From Zoogloea sp. (GTDB lineage Bacteria > Pseudomonadota > Gammaproteobacteria > Burkholderiales > Rhodocyclaceae), in assembly GCA_016703645.1 (NCBI GenBank), contig JADJBR010000004.1, positions 443,501 through 507,500 on the forward strand: a stretch of DNA of 64,000 nucleotides, read 5' to 3'. Made by a program: the position numbers and the translations under genes. The notes beneath the pieces were generated by a model. It was not told where the DNA came from. It saw nothing but the letters and a program-made list of their open reading frames with translations, and did not search any database. Of the stretch, positions 29,232-37,526 are shown one piece after another. Position 1 is the stretch's first letter. Every line of letters starts with the position of its first letter.

Positions 29232-30393
29232 AAGACTTCCAGATTGTCGGTGAGCAGTGCAGTACCGCGGGCAGGGCAGGCGACACGTATGTAACGGTCG
29301 ATCTGGAAACGCTTGGCGCGGAGCAGTTTGACGAGCTCGGCAAGTTTGTCTTGCTCCCGTTTGACGAACGCTTGCTCCTCGGCCCTGGCCTGCTTGTTGT
29401 TCGGAGCGTCCTTGCGCGGTGCGGGGTGATAGTCACGGATCAACGCGGCCAGACGTTCGTCGTTGCCGGAGCTGACGTCGATGCACAGCAGATCCCCCAC
29501 GAGACCGCCGCGGGAATGGGTGACGATGGAAAACCGTGCTTTTTCAGGCAGCACGGCTGCAAGCGCCAGCGCATTGTCGATGGGGCTTTCGGAAAACGTG
29601 TGGTGCTCATAGCCGAACAGACGGCCCTCGAATGCCTTATTGAGCGCCTGCCAGCTTTGGCTGCCCGGCAACTGGCCGAAGCTGCCCAGGGTGTGCGAGC
29701 CCGTGCCGTGAATGAAGACCAGGCCCGGTTTGTCGACGAGCGAGCGGACGTTTGGGTTGTCCGCGAGAAGCCGGGCGTGGGGATTGATAGCGCCCCGTCC
29801 CAGGGGTAGAGGCCGGGGGCATTGCGCCCGCGCGCTTCGATGGCCCAGACAATGGCCTTCGCCCCGGCATGGGATCCGGCGGCGACGATCAGATCCTCGA
29901 GGGCGTTGCCGGTGAGTTCGGCCATTTTTTCCCGGGCGGCACGGATGACGGCATCGTCCGAGAGGGTGAGGGTGCTCAGTTTGCGCCAAACCCACTCCCC
30001 GAGGCCCCGGTTGCGGGCATCGCGTGGGCGGAGGGCGGAAAGATCAAGGCTGCCATCGGCTCTGCGCAGCTCCGGTCGGGTGTCGGCGAGGCGATCCAGT
30101 CGATCCGACAGGGCATCGGCACGGATGAACACGGTGAGGCCATCGTCGGCTTCCAGGGCCAGCAGGCGCTTGTCGGGCTGAAGAACCTCGTCGCGGGTAT
30201 CTCGGCCCCGTGTTTCGAGCCCGATCTCCCAGGTCATTTCAACCGCCACGTTGGCCAGAAGGGCATCCACCTCCCCGTTGCTGTCGCCCCGGTTTGCCGG
30301 GCTGAGGATGGCCGAAGGAAGGGGCAGCTTGCGCCCGGGCGAGGTGTCGGGAGCGGCGACGAAGCGCAACTTGGGCAGGGCCGGGGTAGTCAC
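29216..30393 (-). pseudogene. alpha/beta hydrolase of the caspase/CHAT operon, single frameshift
   Basis: The N-terminal half reads from GTG 30393 (after GGAG) through VTTPALPKLRFVAAPD to DLIVAAGSHAGAKAIVW and LYPWDGAL. From about 29790 the homologous sequence continues in another frame (NPHARLLADNPNVRSLVD, VFIHGTGSHTLGSFG, and the nucleophile elbow IVTHSRGGLVGDLL) to the stop at 29216. One missing base in GGGGCGCTATCAATCC explains the break. Intact, it would be ~392 residues. It may be a real mutation, a consensus error, or less likely a programmed shift. It lies between the caspase gene and the CHAT fusion and would be part of their operon. Confidence 0.75.
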
Positions 30394-30480
30394 GGGAGGA
30401 CTCCAGAGCGAGGGGCGGGCGGGAAGCCCGGCCCACACAGGGCGGGCCGGGAACGGGCTGGCGGAGGCTTCAGCGCTGGA

Positions 30481-31281
30481 TCAGGAGAACACCTTCCAGG
30501 CCTTGGCCGATCGACTGCCGAAGATCTGCGGGTTCTGGGGTAGCTGATTGGTGGGCAGGTAGACGGGGCTGATGGCCTTGAACCACTGGGAATAGCTGGC
30601 GCTGGCCGGCAGGGCTGCCAGTGCTTTCAGGGCATAGTAGGTGAAGGCGCCGTTGGGGCGGCCTTTGAAGCTGGTGTCCCAGCTGAACTGGGTATCGGTG
30701 CAGCCGGCCAGCAGCAGATCACCGCCGCTGCGCGACAGGCCGCTGAGGCTGGGAAGGGTGAGGCCCCGGCTCGCCGGGGGCAGATCCTCGGGCTTCATCC
30801 ATACGCTGGGCGGCAGGAAGCGGGCGCGGGGCATGCCGGGGTCGAGGTCGCTGTCGTCGCCGCGGGTGACACTGCCCGAGTGGCAGCTATCGGAGATCAG
30901 CAGGACCCGCACGCCCGGTGCGTGGTTGCCGAAGATCACTGCAATCTCGTCGTCCAGAAGCACCTTGCCCGATCCGATATCCCAGGGGCACAGGCCCTCG
31001 TCACGACCATCCGGTTCATCGCCGTTCCGGTCGGGCACCCAAGTGCCGTGGCCGGAGTAGGTGATGACGACGGTGTCGCCCTTTACGGCCCCGGAAATGA
31101 GCGCGCTCATGGCGGAGACCATGGCGGCCTTGGTGGCCTGGCTGTCGATCAGCTTGGTGACGGAGAAGCCGCGGGCGGTGAGGGCGGCGGCCCAGTCGTT
31201 GGCATCATTGACGCAGCCCGAGAGGTCGTTCTGGGTTCCGGGGTAGTCATTGATGCCGATGCACAATGCCTTCTTGCTCAT
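30481..31281 (-). CDS. caspase-like (peptidase C14) protease
   Basis: A 266-residue caspase-fold protease. The ALCIGINDYPG start, the catalytic His78 in ITYSGHGTW and Cys133 in LISDSCHSG match the metacaspase/orthocaspase dyad. It has no signal peptide or fused effector domain. The ATG at 31281 follows GGGAG; a longer frame to 31365 is not family-like. It is the first gene of a three-gene minus-strand operon with the hydrolase and the lipase/CHAT protein, so it may process one of them. Confidence 0.85.
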   Translation of the reverse strand: MSKKALCIGINDYPGTQNDLSGCVNDANDWAAALTARGFSVTKLIDSQATKAAMVSAMSALISGAVKGDTVVITYSGHGTWVPDRNGDEPDGRDEGLCPWDIGSGKVLLDDEIAVIFGNHAPGVRVLLISDSCHSGSVTRGDDSDLDPGMPRARFLPPSVWMKPEDLPPASRGLTLPSLSGLSRSGGDLLLAGCTDTQFSWDTSFKGRPNGAFTYYALKALAALPASASYSQWFKAISPVYLPTNQLPQNPQIFGSRSAKAWKVFS

Positions 31282-31433
31282 GATTTTTCTCCCTTTCTTG
31301 ACGCCCCCATCGGGCAGGGGCGCGGCCGTCAGGGGGTGATGGTGCCCGGCATATGCCCGGGCCATGGACTATGGATTTAAGCATCCGTGCTTGAAAGGTC
31401 AACGGCTTCCGGCTGTTTGTGACGGTGACGACC

Positions 31434-32360
31434 TCAGCCCCGGGGGGTCAGGCTGAGCTGCTGCAGTACCGCCACCTGGTCGAGAATGGGCTGGGGCACG
31501 GGCAGGCTGCCGTCCAGCATGGACCGGATCAGGGCTGCGTTGGCGTTGACCTCCGGATCATCGGGCTGGCCGTCGATGGGGGGCGCCCCCCCTTCTTCCG
31601 CGGGGAAGGCCACATGGGCCTGACCATTGGCAAAGGCTTCGAGACGCGGCCGGCGGCGTGGATTGGCGAAGGCTTCGCCCTCGGTGCCACGCAGCAGCAG
31701 GGCCACGCCACCCTGGGCGATCAGGTGGCCGTGCATGCGCTCCAGGTACTCCGGGTGGGTCATGGAGACAACGCGCACGCTGTGGCCGGGGGCCGGGTCC
31801 AGGAGCTTGGCCAGGGTGTGGGCGCTGTTGCGTACGCCCAGGCGCGGGCGCAGGGCTAGCAAGGGCTCGAGGCCGGGCGCCAGGGCGTCCAGGGGCAGGC
31901 AGGCGAGGTGGCCGTCGGCGAGGCGGGTTTCGGCGTCGGCGAGGCTGGCGGCCGGAGTGATGCCGAGGGCTTCGAGGAGGGCAAAGGGGCTGACCCGGCT
32001 TTCGAAGTCATGACGGCCCTGGATCAGCACCGGAACGCCCTCGCGGGCCAGCAGCAGCGCCAGCAGGGGCATCAGGTTGGCCTGGCGGCGGGCGCCGTTG
32101 TAGGTGGGCAGCACCACCAGGCGCGGGCCCGGCGGGACGGCCACGCGGGCGGTGCGGGCGTCGAGGGCGCGCTGGAAGCCGAGCAGCTCGTCCGGCGATT
32201 CAGCCTTGATGCGCATGGACAGGATGATGGCGCCCAGTTCCAGGTCCGGCACGCGGCCGTCCATCATGTCGCCGAAAAGGGATTCCGCCTGGTCGACGGT
32301 GAGGGGTTTGGAGCCTTTCGGCCCGCGGCCGATTTCCTTGATGAAGGGGGCGTAGGACAT
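31434..32360 (-). CDS. ybiB: nucleic-acid-binding TrpD2-like protein YbiB
   Basis: A 308-residue protein of the glycosyltransferase/anthranilate-phosphoribosyltransferase fold (helical N-terminal domain, residues ~1-70, GDMMDGRVPDLELGAIILSMRIK; then VLPTYNGARRQANLMPLLALLLA). The motifs needed for phosphoribosyl transfer in TrpD are altered, as in YbiB, which binds DNA and RNA without sequence specificity in E. coli. The start is set at MSYAPFIKEIGRG. It is divergent from the sugar dehydrogenase gene. Confidence 0.85.
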   Translation of the reverse strand: MSYAPFIKEIGRGPKGSKPLTVDQAESLFGDMMDGRVPDLELGAIILSMRIKAESPDELLGFQRALDARTARVAVPPGPRLVVLPTYNGARRQANLMPLLALLLAREGVPVLIQGRHDFESRVSPFALLEALGITPAASLADAETRLADGHLACLPLDALAPGLEPLLALRPRLGVRNSAHTLAKLLDPAPGHSVRVVSMTHPEYLERMHGHLIAQGGVALLLRGTEGEAFANPRRRPRLEAFANGQAHVAFPAEEGGAPPIDGQPDDPEVNANAALIRSMLDGSLPVPQPILDQVAVLQQLSLTPRG

Positions 32361-32509
32361 GATGGAGAGGAAGACGGGTTGGAGATCCGGCGAGTGTAGC
32401 GGATGGGGCGGCGCAGCAGTCGCAGTGCGCTGTGCATGATGCTGCCTGGCGGGTGGCATCCTCTGGCGCCTGGGTGCATGCTGTGCTGATCTGTCATTGG
32501 GAGGACGCG

Positions 32510-33676
32510 ATGAAGCGATGGCTGCAGGGCGATGGGGGGGCGGGGTTCGGAAGACGGCTGGCGCTGGGCCTGGGCCTGTGCCTGGCATTGTCTGTCGGCC
32601 TCTGCGCCCGCGCCGGTCTGCCGGTGGAGCGCCTGCGTGTGCCGGCCGGCTTCCGGATCGAGGTGCTCACCGACCAGGTGCCCAACGCCCGCGGCATGGC
32701 CCTGGGGGATTTTTCGGATGGGCGTGGCGTGGTGTATGTGGGCAGCCGTGAGGCCGGCCAGGTGTATGGGGTCGAGATCGACGCCGGCCGTGCCGACCGG
32801 GTCCATGTGCTGGCCCGGGGGCTGACCCAGCCGGTCGGGGTGGCATGGCGCGACGGCAGCCTGTACGTCTCCGAGGTGTCGCGCATCCTCGCCCTTGATG
32901 GGGTGGCGGCGAGGCTGGCACGACCCCCTGCGCCGCGGGTGGTGACCGGGCGCTTCCCGGGGGAGCACCATCACGGCTGGAAGTTCATCGCCTTCGGCCC
33001 GGACGGCTGGCTCTACGTGCCGGTGGGGGCGCCCTGCAATGTGTGCGAGAAGGACGAGGGCCGCTACGCCAACATCCAGCGCATCCGCCCGGATGGCAGC
33101 GGGGCCGAGGTGGTGGCCCGCGGGGTGCGCAACACGGTGGGTTTTGACTGGCACCCCCAGGATGGGCGCCTGTGGTTCACCGACAATGGCCGCGACATGC
33201 TGGGGGACGATGTACCGTCCGACGAGCTCAACCGCCTGAGCCGCCCCGGTGAGCACTTCGGCTTTCCCTATTGTCACCAGGGTGACCTGCCCGACCCGGA
33301 GTTCGGCAAAGGCCGCCCCTGCACCGATTTCACGCCGCCGGTGCTGAAGCTCGGCGCCCATGTGGCGGCCCTGGGCATGCGCTTCTACCGGGGCACGATG
33401 TTCCCGGCTGCCTATCGCCACACGCTGCTGATTGCCGAGCACGGCTCCTGGAACCGCAGCCGCAAGTCCGGCTACCGGGTGGTCCGGGTGGACACCGATG
33501 GGGCGGGCAGGAACGTGCGCCAGGAGGTGTTTGTGGAGGGCTGGCTGGAGGTGGGCGCTGACGGCCGCGAGCGGGTGTGGGGCCGTCCGGCCGATGTACT
33601 GGAACTGCCCGATGGCTCGGTGCTGATCAGCGACGACCTGGCGGGGGCGATCTACCGGGTGAGCTACGGGGGCTGA
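32510..33676 (+). CDS. exported PQQ-type sugar (sorbosone) dehydrogenase-like protein
   Basis: A 388-residue beta-propeller protein starting after GGGAGGACGCG. A positively charged N-terminus, the hydrophobic LALGLGLCLALSVGL and a cleavage-like ARA give a Sec signal peptide, so it is periplasmic. Propeller signatures include FGPDGWLYVPVGAPCNVCEKD, GVRNTVGFDWHPQDGRLWFTD and FGFPYCHQGDLPDP. Such proteins oxidise sugars or alcohols with PQQ, but the substrate is unknown here and no cytochrome partner is adjacent. Confidence 0.85.
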   Translation: MKRWLQGDGGAGFGRRLALGLGLCLALSVGLCARAGLPVERLRVPAGFRIEVLTDQVPNARGMALGDFSDGRGVVYVGSREAGQVYGVEIDAGRADRVHVLARGLTQPVGVAWRDGSLYVSEVSRILALDGVAARLARPPAPRVVTGRFPGEHHHGWKFIAFGPDGWLYVPVGAPCNVCEKDEGRYANIQRIRPDGSGAEVVARGVRNTVGFDWHPQDGRLWFTDNGRDMLGDDVPSDELNRLSRPGEHFGFPYCHQGDLPDPEFGKGRPCTDFTPPVLKLGAHVAALGMRFYRGTMFPAAYRHTLLIAEHGSWNRSRKSGYRVVRVDTDGAGRNVRQEVFVEGWLEVGADGRERVWGRPADVLELPDGSVLISDDLAGAIYRVSYGG

Positions 33677-33751
33677 GCGGGCGTGCCCTGATTGCGCTGT
33701 AGGGCGGTGGCGGCTAGGCTCGTTTCTTTTTTCCGGCAACAGGGACACGTC

Positions 33752-34624
33752 ATGAAGGTTGGTTTCATCGGTCTGGGCATCATGGGGCGCCCCATGGCCC
33801 TCAATATCCTCAAGGGTGGGTTCGACCTCACCGTGTGGGCACGCCGTGCCGAATCCATGGCGCCGCTGCTCGAAGCCGGCGCGCGGGGTGCGGCCAGTGC
33901 GGCCGAGGTGGCGGCGGGTTGTGATGTGGTGTTCTCCATGGTGGCCGACGCCGCCGACGTGGAGCAGGTGGCCCTGGGGGCCGGCGGTGTGGCCGAAGGC
34001 GCCCGGGCTGGCCTGATCTACGTGGACATGAGCACCATCGCTCCGGCGGCGGCCCAGTCGATCTCGGCCCGCCTGCTGGACAAGGGCGTGACCATGCTCG
34101 ACGCCCCCGTGTCGGGTGGCGAGGTGGGGGCCATCAGTGGCGGCCTGACCATCATGGTGGGCGGTGACGCGGCGGCCTTCGCCAAGGTCGAGCCCCTGTT
34201 TGCCCGCATGGGCAAGGCAGCCACCCTGATCGGTGGGCCGGGGGCCGGGCAGGTCGCCAAGGCCTGCAACCAGATCCTCACCGGCGTCGGTGTGCTGGCG
34301 GTGGCCGAGGCCTTCAACTTCGCCCGCAAGAGCGGCGTGGATGCCGGCAAGGTGCGCGAGGCGCTGCTGGGCGGCTTTGCCTACAGCCGCATTCTCGAGA
34401 ACCACGGCCAGCGCATGCTCGACCGCAACTTCAAGCCCGGCTTCAAGGCCTGGATGCACCAGAAGGACATGAACATCGTCATGCAGGAGGCCCATCGCCT
34501 GGGCCTGATGCTGCCCAGCAGCGCCGCCACCGCCCAGCTTTTCAATGCCATGGTGGGCAGCGGTATGGGTGAGGAGGATTCCGTCGCCGCCCTCAAGCTG
34601 CTGGAAAGCCTGTCGGGGGAATGA
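33752..34624 (+). CDS. NAD(P)-dependent 3-hydroxyisobutyrate/tartronate semialdehyde reductase family, copy 1
   Basis: A 290-residue beta-hydroxyacid dehydrogenase. The N-terminal Rossmann motif is VGFIGLGIMGRPMALNI, the substrate-binding motif DAPVSGGEVGA (~residue 120), and the catalytic lysine is in AGQVAKACNQI. These enzymes reduce or oxidise short 3-hydroxy acids in the cytosol; the exact substrate cannot be fixed. The next gene is a paralog beginning 1 bp after the stop. Confidence 0.85.
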   Translation: MKVGFIGLGIMGRPMALNILKGGFDLTVWARRAESMAPLLEAGARGAASAAEVAAGCDVVFSMVADAADVEQVALGAGGVAEGARAGLIYVDMSTIAPAAAQSISARLLDKGVTMLDAPVSGGEVGAISGGLTIMVGGDAAAFAKVEPLFARMGKAATLIGGPGAGQVAKACNQILTGVGVLAVAEAFNFARKSGVDAGKVREALLGGFAYSRILENHGQRMLDRNFKPGFKAWMHQKDMNIVMQEAHRLGLMLPSSAATAQLFNAMVGSGMGEEDSVAALKLLESLSGE

Positions 34625-34625
34625 G

Positions 34626-35504
34626 GTGAAGGTCGGATTCGTCGGACTGGGGGTGATGGGCCGGCCGATGGCCGGGCATCTGATCGCGGCCGGCCACGAG
34701 GTGGCCGTGTGGGCGCGCCGGCCGGAATCGGCGGCGCCCCTCGCCGCGGCCGGCGCCCGCGTCCATGCCACCCCGGCGGAGTTGGCGCGCCACTGCGAGG
34801 TGGTGATCTCGGTGGTGACGGCCAGCGCCGATGTGGAACACCTGGCCCTCGGGCCGGACGGGCTCATCAATGGCTTGGCGGCGGGTGCCATCCACGTGGA
34901 CATGAGCACCATTGCACCGGAGACGGCCCGCAAGGTGGCGGCGCGCTATGCGGAAATGGGTATAGGCTGGCTGGATGCGCCCGTGTCGGGCGGCGAGGTG
35001 GGGGCCCGTGATGCCACGCTGGCCATCATGGCCGGTGGCGACGCCGCGGTGCTGGAGCGTGTGCGGCCGCTGTTTGCCTGCCTGGGCAAGACGGTAGTGC
35101 ACATCGGCCCGGCCGGCGCCGGCCAGGTGGCCAAGGCCTGCAACCAGATGATCATGGTCAACGCCATCCAGGCCTGCGCCGAGGCCATGCGCCTTGCCGA
35201 TGCCCATGGGGTGGACCTGCACAAGGTGCGCGAGGCCCTGATGGGCGGCTCGGCGGCTTCGCGGGTGCTGGACGTGATGGGTGGGCGCATGGCGCGCCGG
35301 GATTTTGCCGCCGGCATCCAGTCGCGCCTGCACCACAAGGATTTTGCGATCCTGATGGAGGAGGCCCGCCAGCTTGGCGCGCCCCTGCCGGTGGCCGCCC
35401 AGACCTGGCAGCAGCTCAACGCCCTGATGGCGATGGGTGGCGGCCGGGACGATACGGCCAGTCTCCTGCGGGTACTCGAACCGGTCCAATGCAAGGGAGC
35501 TTGA
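34626..35504 (+). CDS. NAD(P)-dependent hydroxyacid dehydrogenase family, copy 2
   Basis: A 292-residue paralog of the preceding enzyme, read from GTG at 34626 (VGFVGLGVMGRPMAGHL). It has the same order of motifs (DAPVSGGEVGARD, AGQVAKACNQMI). The two genes clearly arose by tandem duplication but have diverged, so they may have different substrates or form a heteromer. The downstream lipoprotein gene starts within 2 bp, so all three are probably one operon. Confidence 0.85.
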   Translation: MKVGFVGLGVMGRPMAGHLIAAGHEVAVWARRPESAAPLAAAGARVHATPAELARHCEVVISVVTASADVEHLALGPDGLINGLAAGAIHVDMSTIAPETARKVAARYAEMGIGWLDAPVSGGEVGARDATLAIMAGGDAAVLERVRPLFACLGKTVVHIGPAGAGQVAKACNQMIMVNAIQACAEAMRLADAHGVDLHKVREALMGGSAASRVLDVMGGRMARRDFAAGIQSRLHHKDFAILMEEARQLGAPLPVAAQTWQQLNALMAMGGGRDDTASLLRVLEPVQCKGA

Positions 35505-35505
35505 A

Positions 35506-36030
35506 ATGACGAATGCAGCAGCGCGACGCAGGTTTGCCGGGCTCCTGGCGACGGGCCTCGGCCTGACCGTGCTGGGGGGTTGTGCCGGGCTTCAACTGGG
35601 CATGAAGAAGCCGGAGGTGGCGGTGGTGGATATCCGCCCCCTGGACGGCACCCTGCTGGAGCAGCGCTTCGTGCTGACCCTGCGGGTGACCAACCCCAAC
35701 ACCAGCGAGATCGCTATTGAGGGGCTGAACTTTCGGCTGGATCTGAATGGCCAGCAGTTTGCCACCGGCGTCAGCAACAAGCCGGTGGTCATCCCGCGCC
35801 TCGGCGACGGGCTGGTGGACGTGACCGCCACCACCGGGCTGGCGAGTCTGATGCGCCAGTTTCGCGAACTCGCCAAGGGGCGCGACCGGGTGGATTACCG
35901 GGTACGCGGCCGCCTGGTGACCGGCAACTTCGGTGGTTTCGACTTTGATGAGAGTGGCGAGGTGGGGATGCCGAAGGGCTTTGGCGAGTCACCGCGGCGC
36001 GAGCCGGCGCCGCCTGTGGAGAAGTTCTAG
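35506..36030 (+). CDS. LEA type 2 (WHy domain) lipoprotein
   Basis: A 174-residue protein with a lipobox (LTVLGGC) after an Arg-rich n-region, so it is a lipoprotein of the envelope. The rest is a single beta-rich LEA14-like domain (FVLTLRVTNPNTSEIAIEGLNFRLDLNGQQ). Such proteins are linked to desiccation or stress tolerance in some organisms; the role here is unknown. The last 21 bp of the gene are repeated at 50384-50404, on the far side of the CRISPR locus. Confidence 0.8.
   Translation: MTNAAARRRFAGLLATGLGLTVLGGCAGLQLGMKKPEVAVVDIRPLDGTLLEQRFVLTLRVTNPNTSEIAIEGLNFRLDLNGQQFATGVSNKPVVIPRLGDGLVDVTATTGLASLMRQFRELAKGRDRVDYRVRGRLVTGNFGGFDFDESGEVGMPKGFGESPRREPAPPVEKF
36010..36030 (+). repeat. left direct repeat flanking the CRISPR-Cas island
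   Basis: CCGCCTGTGGAGAAGTTCTA plus a final G, the 3' end and stop codon of the LEA lipoprotein gene. It matches 50384-50404 at 20 of 21 positions, in the same orientation. Confidence 0.65.
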
Positions 36031-36357
36031 GCGGCGGTGATCAGCAAAGAGCAGTCGCGGGGGCGCGTGCCGGACTCTGGCTCGCGCCCTTTTTGTTTTC
36101 TGCAACTCTTCTGACGACATCTTCGCTGCAATCATTCCAGATGATTGTCTGCGTTTGGTCGGCTTCAACGCTTGTGATGTCTTGTGTGTGGAGCTAATAC
36201 CGCACAGGAAGGCAGGGGAAACAGTGTGGCCGGCATCCGAGTGAAGCACTTCACTGCCGCGAGTAACGGGAAGTGAGATGCTGATGCCGTACTTTAGCGG
36301 CATGTTCCGAATTTCTGGCAGCCATATTCACTGACTCAGCGCCATCCCTACCTTTCA
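36031..36357. other. intergenic region before the WYL regulator
   Basis: Contains an intrinsic terminator (separate entry), then ~260 bp of more AT-rich sequence that presumably carries the WYL regulator promoter. No ORF was recognised. Confidence 0.5.
36061..36098 (+). terminator. intrinsic terminator after the LEA lipoprotein gene
   Basis: A 7-bp GGGCGCG / CGCGCCC stem with a 15-nt loop, followed by TTTTTGTTTT. It marks the end of the dehydrogenase-lipoprotein operon, yet lies beyond the left direct repeat. Confidence 0.8.
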
Positions 36358-37338
36358 ATGAGCCAGCTTGATCGCATCACCCGAATCAACGCGATGTTGT
36401 CCGAGCGTCGACTGGTTTCCCGAGAGTCCCTGCTGGAAACGCTTGAGGTCTCTCCGGCCACGTTGAAACGTGACCTTGCCTTTCTTCGAGACAACATGAA
36501 CACCCCGATCATCTGGGATCGGGACCGGGGCGGCTACCGGTTGGACTCCTCGCAAACCACCGGCACGCCGATTTCCGTGCCGAACATGTGGTTCTCCGAC
36601 AAGGAAATCCATGCCCTCTTGACGATGCAGCACCTGCTCGCAAATCTCGATCCGGGAGGCTTGATTTCGCCCCACGTCGAGCCACTGATGGTTCGTCTCA
36701 ACACCATGCTGGGTGCGGCGGATGATCCATCCGAAGAGATTCGTCGGCGGGTGATGATCATCGGCGTCGGAAAGCGAAGCCTGAAGCTGGCCCATTTCGA
36801 GAACATCGGTGTGGCGCTGTTGCGGCGCAGGCGCCTGCGCATCCACTATTTCGCGCGCAGCAGTGGGGAAGAAAGCGAACGAGAGATCTCGCCCCAGCGC
36901 CTCGTCCACTACAGGGAAAACTGGCATCTGCTCGCGTGGTGCCACCTCCGTGACGAGCTGCGCAACTTCGCCGTAGATAGCCTCCGGGAAGCCCAATTGC
37001 TGGACCGAGCGGCCAAGGAGGTGTCTGACGAGGCCCTTAGCGCAGTGCTAGGTCCCGGCTACGGAATCTTCGCGGGCAATCAACTTCAGATCGCGCGCCT
37101 GCGCTTCAGTCCCGAGCGTGCTCGTTGGGTTGCCACCGAACACTGGCATCCGGAGCAGAAAGGATGGCATGAGCTCGAAGGTCACTATCTGCTCGAAGTG
37201 CCCTACGCCGACCATCGGGAACTCTTGATGGACATCCTCAAGCACGGCCGCCATTGCCAAGTGCTCGGGCCGGAATCACTGCGGGCAGTGGTGGCTGAGG
37301 AAATCCGTCAACTAGTGGATGTCTATTTGTATGACTGA
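36358..37338 (+). CDS. WYL-domain transcriptional regulator
   Basis: A 326-residue regulator: N-terminal winged HTH (~5-60, RLVSRESLLETLEVSPATLKRDLAFL) and a C-terminal WYL domain (~150-240, around RRRLRIHYFAR and REISPQRLVHYRENWHLLAWC), plus the usual WCX extension. WYL domains bind ligands or nucleic acids and such regulators are often found beside CRISPR-Cas or phage-defence genes. It is the natural candidate to control the cas operon. The two GTGTTG-N4-CAACAC dyads downstream could be its operators. Confidence 0.9.
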   Translation: MSQLDRITRINAMLSERRLVSRESLLETLEVSPATLKRDLAFLRDNMNTPIIWDRDRGGYRLDSSQTTGTPISVPNMWFSDKEIHALLTMQHLLANLDPGGLISPHVEPLMVRLNTMLGAADDPSEEIRRRVMIIGVGKRSLKLAHFENIGVALLRRRRLRIHYFARSSGEESEREISPQRLVHYRENWHLLAWCHLRDELRNFAVDSLREAQLLDRAAKEVSDEALSAVLGPGYGIFAGNQLQIARLRFSPERARWVATEHWHPEQKGWHELEGHYLLEVPYADHRELLMDILKHGRHCQVLGPESLRAVVAEEIRQLVDVYLYD

Positions 37339-37370
37339 GAGCGGACGGCGAGCTAAGGGCAGGTGGAAGA

Positions 37371-37403
37371 TGAGGGGGGATGGTTGGGAAACCAGCCCCC
37401 TCA
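37371..37403 (-). terminator. strong hairpin between the WYL gene and the mini-array
   Basis: TGAGGGGG pairs with CCCCCTCA, with an inner GGTT/AACC stem. No clear T tract on either strand. It could end the WYL transcript (plus strand) or the predicted crRNA-like transcript (minus strand), for which it lies directly after the second repeat. Confidence 0.5.
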
Positions 37404-37408
37404 CTTCG

Positions 37409-37436
37409 CGGTGCAACCCCATGAAATGGGGAACTC
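37409..37436 (-). repeat. degenerate CRISPR repeat A
   Basis: Read on the minus strand, this is GAGTTCCCCAT-TTC-ATGGGGTTGCACCG in two halves. It follows the array repeat (GTGTTCCCCAC...GTGGGGATGAACCG) with a 3-nt instead of 4-nt loop. The stem end has changed C-G to T-A on both sides, so pairing is kept. The 5' part retained in a crRNA 3' hairpin is well preserved (GAGTT vs GTGTT). Confidence 0.75.
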
Positions 37437-37451
37437 AACTAGCGCTTGATT

Positions 37452-37469
37452 AGTGTTGCGCACAACACT
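37452..37469 (+). promoter_or_regulatory. dyad 1, AGTGTTG-N4-CAACACT (inside the pseudospacer)
   Basis: A perfect 7-bp inverted repeat with a 4-nt centre, forming the first 18 nt of the pseudospacer. It could be an operator for the WYL protein as well as the seed of a guide RNA. Confidence 0.6.
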
Positions 37470-37497
37470 TGGTTCATCCCCACCCAGTGGGGAGGCT
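37470..37497 (-). repeat. degenerate CRISPR repeat B
   Basis: Minus strand: CCCCAC-TGG-GTGGGGATGAACCA. The stem is intact and the 8-nt crRNA 5' handle is ATGAACCA against ATGAACCG in the array. The first five bases, which would not be part of the mature RNA, are diverged. Its start is exactly 61 nt from that of repeat A, equal to the array period. Confidence 0.8.
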
Positions 37498-37526
37498 TTG
37501 GAAGATATCAGATGAGCGAAGGGTCA

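Larger units (their letters stand above)
37404..37525 (-). ncRNA. putative crRNA-like regulatory RNA (mini-array)
   Basis: On the minus strand the order is repeat B, a 33-nt pseudospacer (37469 down to 37437, beginning AGTGTTGTGCGCAACACT), then repeat A and the hairpin at 37371-37403. Cas6e should process it like a normal pre-crRNA. A minus-strand -10-like TAAAAT at 37532-37537 could give a start near 37525. The pseudospacer matches a site at the cas promoter (separate entry). The RNA itself is inferred; expression is not shown. Confidence 0.6.

Noticed and set aside
26721-29294. 857-codon plus-strand frame opposite the lipase/CHAT gene
   Set aside because: Composition is typical of an antisense frame; the minus strand encodes clear lipase and CHAT motifs and has the ribosome site.
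24327-31281. Link between the CHAT/caspase operon and the CRISPR locus as a Craspase-like type III-E system
   Set aside because: The cas genes are a standard type I-E set 5 kb away with unrelated genes between; no gRAMP/Cas7-11 is present.
32264-34933. 889-codon minus-strand frame across the dehydrogenase genes
   Set aside because: It spans several well-supported plus-strand genes and has no recognisable domain.
36176-36215. Stretch containing GCTAATACCGCA, which resembles a 16S rRNA segment
   Set aside because: Only about 12 bases agree and the flanking sequence does not follow 16S rRNA; no rRNA fragment is supported.
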